Shown piece after piece: positions 58,114-64,000 of a stretch of DNA of 64,000 bases (position 1 is the stretch's first letter; every line of letters starts with the position of its first letter). Origin of the DNA: Paraescarpia echinospica (taxonomy: Eukaryota > Annelida > Polychaeta > Sabellida > Siboglinidae); contig CM034534.1 in NCBI GenBank assembly GCA_020002185.1, forward strand, positions 65,004,804 to 65,068,803, in the 5' to 3' direction. Under the pieces are notes generated by a model. It was not told where the DNA came from, searched no databases, and saw only the letters and a list, made by a program, of their open reading frames with translations. Both the position numbers and the translations under genes were made by a program.

Positions 58114-58654
58114 CACTGATAGTGGACGTGATTGTGATTGTGGATAAATAATTGTTATTGCACCGTTTATACTTCTTATTGTAATCGATGAGATTCATAC
58201 TAGTTGTTCGCTCAGCTGTAATTTAGGTGGGGGCTGGAGATAGGGTATTTAGGAAACGGGATTGATTTTGTGGTGCAATTTGAGTTATTTTTGTAAACCT
58301 TAATGGTTTTTGATGAGCCCAAATGGGAGTGCAGATGGATTATTGAAAAGCCTCAAATTGGGTTTTGGTGAGTCTTGGGTAAGGGTGCGAATTAAGGTTT
58401 TTTCAGAGCCTAATGGTGTTTTGTTGAGCCTCAATTGAATGTTTCTTGTTAGCCTCATCCCCCGAATATTTACCACGTTCCGTCACCAATGGTATCGATA
58501 CACCTGTATATGCTAGCGTACGTTCGTGCGTACGTACGTACATGTGTGCTCGTGTATATGTGGATGGGCGTGCATCCATGCGTCCATGCGTCCGTGTTTA
58601 TAGCTATTCAGCTGGACGAAGTGAAATTGATTCATACACGGACACAAGCACGTA

Positions 58655-58725
58655 CACACTTACACACACACCCACACACACAAACAAACACAAACACACA
58701 CAAACAATACACACACACACAAACA

Positions 58726-58779
<54 letters not shown>

Positions 58780-58855
58780 ACACACACACAAACAGACACA
58801 CCCACAAACATACACAAACACACACACACACATACACTCACACACACAAACAGAC
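58655..58855. repeat. (CA)n microsatellite
   Basis: CA, AAACA and ACAG variants, in the intron of gene B right of the Polinton. Confidence 0.95.
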
Positions 58856-58875
58856 CTGCACGTTGATGCACTCAC

Positions 58876-58936
58876 CTGTTGTACTGTGTGACGGCCGGTT
58901 CAGCAGTTGCCTGGCAGGAGAACTTCTTGATACTTT
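58876..58936 (-). CDS. CILP-like gene B, exon for first half of the Ig domain
   Basis: A 61-nt exon between GCTTAG and donor GTGAGT. It reads ESIKKFSCQATAEPAVTQYN, the B and C strands with the first disulphide Cys (CQATAEP). Phase 1 in and phase 2 out match exons 59125-59426 and 44720-44868. The codon split across the Polinton-bearing intron becomes AGG (Arg) where Ig domains have the near-invariant Trp (TGG). Confidence 0.75.
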
Positions 58937-59124
58937 CTAAGCAAGTGATTCATTAATTAGTTTATCTCGTGTGGAATTTTTTTGAAAACAGCACAAACCC
59001 CTCCTCCATACGAAAGAAATTAATAGTGGCAGTTATTACGGGACTATCTGTGGTGGATACATCTAGTTATAACATGTCTGTTCTAATGTTGGGGTCAGCA
59101 CTGAACTGATGATGATGTACTCAC

Positions 59125-59426
59125 CTAGTTTGTACATCAGTATGCTGACGCTGCTGACACTACTGACGATGTACTCTTGCAAGGCGCTCTCGTATCTGTC
59201 CTTTCTCGCCGTCAGCTTATTTCCAGAAGCACAAATGCCAGTAATCGTGAACTTTCCGTCGCGGTCACTTACAAGTGTCGCTGACCACTCTTTTCCGACA
59301 ATGTAAATGTTGACATCTGCGAGTCCCAGCGACGTCTGTCTGTCTGTCACCCTGCCTTCGACGACGTCATTGTTGCAGAGGCACTGGGAACAGTCAGCAA
59401 TAAATGTGCCACCATCAGAGCAAATT
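59125..59426 (-). CDS. CILP-like gene B, exon with Cys-rich and carboxypeptidase-regulatory-like domain
   Basis: Acceptor GACAG and donor GTGAGT (phase 2 in, phase 1 out). It reads ICSDGGTFIADCSQCLCNND, VVEGRVTDRQTSLGLADVNI, SDRDGKFTITGICASGNKLT and ARKDRYESALQEYIVSS: a short cysteine motif followed by a transthyretin-like CarboxypepD-regulatory fold, as found before the Ig domain in CILPs. Upstream exons were not identified between 59427 and the window end. Confidence 0.8.
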
Positions 59427-59539
59427 CTGTCACAATCAGTAATTGAAACAAAACACACTAGTCGACAGGTTCACCTGGCAGGTTGAGGCAAAATAAACAA
59501 CATTTGCATGTATTCTTGTTGACCCGGAATCTATAGTCA

Positions 59540-59600
59540 TGAAATATGTCCAATTAATAATATGTATATATATATAAATATGTATATATATATATATATA
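59540..59600. repeat. (AT)n microsatellite
   Basis: AT-rich tandem run with TATATATATA blocks. Confidence 0.9.
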
Positions 59601-59654
59601 TTATGCACAATAAAATTATAAATATATATGTAGTTATGTGTTATTTTCTACATA

Positions 59655-59736
59655 CTGTGTGCGTGCGTGCGTGCGTGTGTGCGAGCGTGTGTATATTCAT
59701 GCGTGTGTGCGTGCGTGTATGTGTGTGTGTGTATGT

Positions 59737-59767
<31 letters not shown>

Positions 59768-59771
59768 GGTG

Positions 59772-59823
<52 letters not shown>

Positions 59824-59830
59824 CGTGTAT
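59655..59830. repeat. (GT)n/(GTGC)n microsatellite
   Basis: GT-rich tandem run with GTGCGTGC and GTTTGTGT variants. Confidence 0.95.
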
Positions 59831-59859
59831 ATGAATTATGAAAAAACTTGCATTCAAAA

Positions 59860-61180
59860 TGTAAATGTAAACAGAAGAATGTTTAGCAAAACTGGTTTGT
59901 TTCCATTGTGTTTGGGGTATTTATTTAAATTGTTAAGAAGTTATGTGTTGCCTGTGCTACATTAAACTCTGTTTAACAGCAGGCATAACAGTAACTCTTG
60001 TTCTTGTCACTGTTTATTTAGTATTTAATATTTCTATGTGGAGATTAATGCAATTATAACCAGGATACTTAGCGTAGAGCCAAAATGATCCAATCTCCAA
60101 ACCAGATCAACTGCTGGTGCACGTTGGGATTTAACATGGATGTGCCATATTGCAAATTGACGATCTGCCGCCTCACACAGATGGAACCAATTTCCTCTCG
60201 ATCGATTGATCTCCATTTGTCTACAAAAAACTACGGGATAAACAATCTTACAGATGTCGCAGGAACTTTCATTAACGCATAATGCAGTGGTGATTCTGTT
60301 GTCATTGTGTTTCCAAAATGAAATTATCGTACGTTTACGCAGACCGTGTGACACCACGACAGAACAGGGATCCTTTCATTATTGACCTATGCATAATTGT
60401 TATCAGCTGACACTATAGATGTAAGCCTTTCCGAGGCAGAACGTTTCCCCTGTTCATTGATTAATTTTATTCAGGTTGCAAAAGTCTTCGAAAGTGGTAC
60501 CGTGCCCAAATCAGTTATTCTTCTCGTAGTCATGAACACAACGTATGTAAAACAATAATTGGCAGGTTCATTTCAGGAGACAGCGCACGCCGTCAATTTA
60601 AAAATTGGCGAGGGCCTGAGTGACGTAGCTCTATCATTTACTAGCTGTCCAAACAGGTTAATGCTGCACCTATCTGGCCTCTTCGCTGCATTATTGGCGC
60701 TACAGAGCGTATTTTCACACACAAATGTGAAAATGTGTCAGATTTAGCCACTAGATAGTGACTCCGTCCTACAGCAAGACTAAACATTACCCACTCGATA
60801 CGTGTTCTTCCACATTTTTTAAACAGTTAACACTTTATGGACTATTCCATTTTCCTGTAAAGTTACTATCACCAGTTTACTTTGCTATATATACTGGCCA
60901 CACTATATGATAGTGTTACACCTGTATTATTGAACATCATATAATGACTGTTATTTCTCAATCTACTTAGTATGTAATCACCGACGATTCACTGAGGACG
61001 TCAATAGGAAAATATACGCCGTTTTGGTTATCTTATTATATCCTTGATAATGTTAATAACGAAGTGACGCAACTATCCAATTAACACATGGAAAAGCTCC
61101 AGCATTGCTCTCGTTTTATACCGTTGATATTTCTTCCGCATGGTTAATCTGTTGACTTGATCTTGCCGGTATTGAAACTA
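59860..61180. other. No gene recognised
   Basis: AT-rich DNA that could contain introns of gene B and of the carbonic anhydrase gene. Short frames at 60034-60357 (minus) and 60559-60747 (plus) have no recognisable similarity. Confidence 0.5.
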
Positions 61181-61186
61181 AGATAG

Positions 61187-61285
61187 CTGATGCCGAGTAA
61201 TCTAACCGACTACTACACGTACGACGGCAGTCTCACAACTCCGCCCTGTTCCGAGGTCGTCGTCTGAAACATCTTCCATGAAACT
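61187..61285 (+). pseudogene. Alpha-carbonic anhydrase exon with in-frame stop
   Basis: After an AG acceptor (GATAG or CTAAG) the frame reads LMPSNLTDYYTYDGSLTTPP followed by CSEVVV, TGA, NIFHET, ending at the donor GTAAAG. The YYTY-x-GSLTTPPC-E-V-W-x-F block is diagnostic for alpha-carbonic anhydrases and includes the Thr of the active-site LTTPP loop. The TGA at 61265 stands at the Trp position. No other exon of this enzyme was found in the window, so this is a lone exon or a pseudogene fragment. Confidence 0.8.
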
Positions 61286-61779
61286 GTAAAGTAATCGAGA
61301 AAACAGATAATTTATTGTGATCTATTTATCTACTTAACATAATCTGCTTGGATAAATTATGAATTTGACGCCCACGCACAATCCCTATCAGTAGTAGGGA
61401 GGGGCTGGAGAGCCCCGTCCACAGAATAAAGATCAAAGGACATCAAAGGGTTTTGGCTCAGTCATTACATTTGGCTCCCTACTTATACAATAGAAATGAG
61501 TAATGACCTGTCATAAAAATCTACATAAACAAAATCTTATCTTAATTGCCTGATGATATCCTACTTATAAAAAAAGTATAACAACAGTTTGATTAATAAC
61601 TTTTTTGAACCATTTTTTATGGTCTTTTTATGATTGATGTAAGTGCAGTTCGTGTAAGTGTATAGTTGTATAGTGCTGACCTCTAGTGATTATGCGTAAT
61701 GCTAAAATAAAGTAGACAGTAGCGCCTCTAGTGCAAGAATGAGTAATCAGACACTTATGTGTAAGGATATGTGTGAAGT

Positions 61780-61787
61780 TATAAAAA
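61780..61787 (+). promoter_or_regulatory. TATA box upstream of NADAR gene, copy 2
   Basis: TATAAAAA about 63 bp before the ATG, followed by TGGTTATGCGTAAGG as in copy 1. Confidence 0.5.
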
Positions 61788-61849
61788 TCGTGGTTATGCG
61801 TAAGGTGTAGTTAGTCTTATAATAGCAGTAACGTCTCTAGATCAGTGGT

Positions 61850-62302
61850 ATGGAGCCTATACTTTTCAGTGGTTCGGTGTCGTTCCTGTCGAATTTTTAT
61901 CCGTGTCGAGTCGCGGCGTACGGTCGGGGCTTCAGATCCGTCGAGCACGCCTACCAGTTTAAAAAAGCGATGTTTAGTGAAGACGAAGAAAATGCGGAGT
62001 ACATCAAAGAGGCGTGGTCGGCGTATATAGCTAAGCGACGAAGTTACGGAATCAGGAAAACGAAAACGGGAGTCGAATGGGATGCCGTTAGGGTCGAGTG
62101 TATGAAGAGCCTGTTTATGAGCAAGTTTGGAGCGTCGAAAAAGTTGAAAGACGCCGTATTGGCTACCGGGGACGCCGAATTGGTGGAGTGGGTACCGTCA
62201 AAAGAAGCCTTTTGGGGTAGCGCCCATGGAAAAAAAGAATGTCAGAACATGCTCGGCAAATTGTTGATGGAGGTACTTTACGAATATAGTAGATACGAAT
62301 AA
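61850..62302 (+). CDS. NADAR-domain protein (YbiA-like N-glycosidase), copy 2
   Basis: 150 codons, intact. VSFLSNFYPCRVAAYGRGFR, SVEHAYQFKKAMF, LATGDAELVEWVPSKEAFWG and the ECQNMLGKLLMEV block parallel copy 1. Many differences from copy 1 are at third codon positions, suggesting that the protein was conserved while the copies diverged. It is the first gene of the element, 38 bp before the ATPase. Confidence 0.88.
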   Translation: MEPILFSGSVSFLSNFYPCRVAAYGRGFRSVEHAYQFKKAMFSEDEENAEYIKEAWSAYIAKRRSYGIRKTKTGVEWDAVRVECMKSLFMSKFGASKKLKDAVLATGDAELVEWVPSKEAFWGSAHGKKECQNMLGKLLMEVLYEYSRYE

Positions 62303-62340
62303 AAAAGGCATGGCTCGTTTCCAGCGCGCCAGTCGTCGAT

Positions 62341-62963
62341 ATGGATACGTCGTAGAACCATCCTTTTACGTCTATAGTGGCTGGACCTACGGGTTGCGGT
62401 AAGACTACTTTCGTCACTCGTCTACTACAGTTCGCTTATTCTATGATCGAACCGCCTCCGGAGAAAATCCTGTGATGTTACGGTCAGTGGCAAACCGCCT
62501 ACGCCTCTATGAGAGCCGATAAAGAATTCGTAGACGGTTTACCGGATCCGAAGATTTTAGACGCGAAAACGAGGACGCTTCTAGTACTAGATGACCTTAT
62601 GAAGGAAACTGATAGTCGGGTCATGACCTTGTTCACTAAAAAAGTCATCACTGCAACACGTCCGTCGAACAGCTTCTGCAGAATCTCTTTCCAAAACGGA
62701 AAGAAAACCACACAATCAGCCTAAATTCGCAATACATGGTGCTATTCTAAAGCCCCCGGGACGCGGGACAATTAGGTCACCTGGCAAAACAGATGTATCC
62801 GGGTAGAATCAAATACATGATGGAAGCCTTCAAAGATGCCACGTCATCAGCCTACGGTTACCTCCTGGTGGATCTGAAACAAGAATCATCGGAAAATATG
62901 CGCTTCCGTACGGCTGTTTTTCCCGACGATCGCGTTTAGTACGTCTACATGCCGAGATTATAA
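62341..62963 (+). pseudogene. Packaging ATPase, copy 2, multiple stops
   Basis: Walker A is consensus here (GPTGCGKTTF), but TAG at 62353, TGA at 62473 (a Trp codon in copy 1) and TAG at 62937 (a Gln position) interrupt it. After LFTKK the A-run is one base too short, so the C-terminal half (LGHLAKQMYPGRIKYMMEAF, TSSAYGYLLVDLKQE) is in another frame. It ends YVYMPRL before TAA at 62963. Confidence 0.88.
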
Positions 62964-63000
62964 AAAGAGGGACGCGTCGCCGCGGACGTCACTCGTCAGG

Positions 63001-63345
63001 ATGACAGGGCGCGTGAAGAAACATATCTTAGCTCTGCAGATGTTGAATGCCTGTAAGAATATAAAGCTGAGAAAAGCCATAATCGCCAACGAACATCCCG
63101 ACTTCATCTATAGTCTATGCGACTGCGCGCATAACATATTGAAAGGGAACGTGAAATTGTCAGCGAAACAGAAAAAAGTACTGTCAAAATACAAGAAGCA
63201 TATGCGAAAGTTGACGTCGAAACAGGTCTCCGTCAAACAGAAGTGGTCGGTCTTGCAAACGGGTGCGGGCGGATTTCTGACAGCGCTGCAAGCCCCGTTA
63301 ATGCGCACCTTCCTTTTCCCGCTGCTCAGACAGGTTATCGGGTGA
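63001..63345 (+). CDS. Small basic virion-like protein, copy 2, intact
   Basis: 114 codons: MTGRVKKHILALQMLNACKN, CDCAHNILKGNVKLSAKQKK, lysine-rich centre (KYKKHMRKLTSKQ), then GAGGFLTALQAPLMRTFLFP and a final VIG. Strongly basic with a hydrophobic GGFL-type C-terminus, resembling adenovirus pX/core-like minor proteins and similar small Polinton proteins; the role is inferred only. Its TGA overlaps the next ATG (TGATG), a coupling preserved from copy 1. Confidence 0.78.
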   Translation: MTGRVKKHILALQMLNACKNIKLRKAIIANEHPDFIYSLCDCAHNILKGNVKLSAKQKKVLSKYKKHMRKLTSKQVSVKQKWSVLQTGAGGFLTALQAPLMRTFLFPLLRQVIG

Positions 63346-64000
63346 TGCAACACGCGAAGAAGATGGCGTTGGTAGACCCTCGGTTGGTAGAGAGTCTCCT
63401 CTCGTTAATCGACCAGCCACCGAGCACGACCACGTCGCGTGTGATGAGTAGCCTGGACAGCGACATGAAGAACGTTCTAGATCGCGCGGATTTATTCGAA
63501 CGAGAGAAGGTGGCATCGTACAATCAACTGCTGAGTCGCTACAATACGATGGAGGTGTCTCGGGCGGCGCAACCGGTACGCGAGTCCGTGTTGAAAGAGG
63601 TGACCGAGGAGGGCCAGCCGGCGACGGCACCGCTACCGCCGACGGCACTGAACGGTATAGAGCGCGAGATCCTGGAAAGCATGCCGAAAACTCTGAAAGG
63701 GTTAGCTCACCTCCTGATCGAGAAAATGAAAACCGACCCGTTGTGTCGATTGAACGGCCGCGGCGAGTTCGCGTACGACGGTAAACCTATCGCGGGAAGT
63801 AACATGATCGATCTCGTGAACGACCTCATACGACAAAGGAAGAAGGCGCTACCGTCGGTTGGATGGGCGGTGTTCGGGTACCGTATGAGGCGTCTGAACG
63901 TCCCTATGGAGCTCGCCGGTAACCCTCGGCATCGAGCGTACATGCAGCAGCAACAGGAGGCTACGAAATGGTCGGGTAAACGTCGTCGTCGTCGTCGTCG
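63345..64000 (+). CDS. Polinton conserved protein of unknown function, copy 2 (runs off window)
   Basis: Open from the overlapping ATG to the window edge. MQHAKKMALVDPRLVESLLS, SRVMSSLDSDMKNVLDRADL, GRGEFAYDGKPIAGSNMIDL, GWAVFGYRM and MELAGNPRHRAYM align with 46899-47555. The final (CGT)n codes for an Arg run, the basic tail. Confidence 0.85.
   Translation, partial: MQHAKKMALVDPRLVESLLSLIDQPPSTTTSRVMSSLDSDMKNVLDRADLFEREKVASYNQLLSRYNTMEVSRAAQPVRESVLKEVTEEGQPATAPLPPTALNGIEREILESMPKTLKGLAHLLIEKMKTDPLCRLNGRGEFAYDGKPIAGSNMIDLVNDLIRQRKKALPSVGWAVFGYRMRRLNVPMELAGNPRHRAYMQQQQEATKWSGKRRRRRR

Larger units (their letters stand above)
61390..64000. mobile_element. Polinton/Maverick element, copy 2 (left part; continues past window)
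   Basis: It starts AGTAGTAGGGAGG at 61390, like the AGTAGTAAGGGAG end of copy 1, with a further GATCAAAGG match ~45 bp inside. The gene order and spacing are identical to copy 1 (NADAR, ATPase, small basic protein, conserved protein), but the DNA has clearly diverged. The six bases outside are CCTATC, so a matching CCTATC is predicted after the right end outside the window. Confidence 0.82.

Noticed and set aside
47834..62475. Alternative genetic code with TGA as Trp
   Set aside because: Several TGA codons stand at Trp positions, but intact genes in the window use TGG and end at TGA, and the same elements also contain TAG, TAA and frameshifts.

Overview
This is eukaryotic nuclear DNA from an animal, most likely a marine invertebrate; I cannot fix the phylum. 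The evidence is GT/AG introns with phase-consistent exons, two genes of the cartilage-intermediate-layer-protein (CILP) type, one of them with a peritrophin-type chitin-binding exon, long CA/GT microsatellites, and several classes of animal mobile element. No bacterial operons, tRNA or rRNA genes were seen.

Layout. 1-1677 is a 50-bp minisatellite with a 250-bp higher-order period. 2.5-7.05 kb holds LINE relics and microsatellites. 8.2-12.8 kb is a scrambled relic of a Polinton-type element (two head-to-head fragments of one viral gene between inverted arrays of a ~28-bp repeat), followed by a TatD-like nuclease pseudogene. 14.0-17.6 kb is a decayed CR1/Jockey-like LINE on the minus strand. 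23.3-29.2 kb is CILP-like gene A (plus strand, five exons found). 31.2-34.6 kb is a decayed RTE-type LINE. 36.7-59.4 kb is CILP-like gene B (minus strand, tail-to-tail with A). Its introns contain a Ty3/Gypsy LTR retrotransposon (37194-41301, 5-bp target duplication) and an end-to-end Polinton/Maverick (adintovirus-like) element (44951-58107, ~200-bp terminal inverted repeats, perfect 6-bp target duplication CAGAAG). 61.19-61.29 kb is a carbonic anhydrase exon with an in-frame stop. From 61390 to the window end a second, related Polinton begins.

The Polintons are the most interesting part. Both copies start with the same gene train: NADAR-domain protein, packaging ATPase, small basic virion-like protein, and a conserved protein that overlaps it by one base (TGATG). 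Copy 1 continues with integrase, major capsid protein and adenain-like protease, collapsed by two deletions into chimeric reading frames. It then has a protein-primed-type DNA polymerase B on the opposite strand, missing its polymerase A motif, and an accessory segment with an RPA-like OB-fold gene carrying two tiny introns and a spliced proline-rich gene. Almost every replication and virion gene is broken, but the NADAR gene is open in both copies. It is the best candidate here for an under-described viral function (removal of ADP-ribose marks or NAD-related metabolism).

CILP-like genes A and B are paralogues with alignable introns. Both show lesions: a 139-bp exon duplication in A; a lost splice donor, a 1-bp frameshift and a ~45-codon deletion in B. 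One or both may be pseudogenes, or part of the damage may be assembly error.
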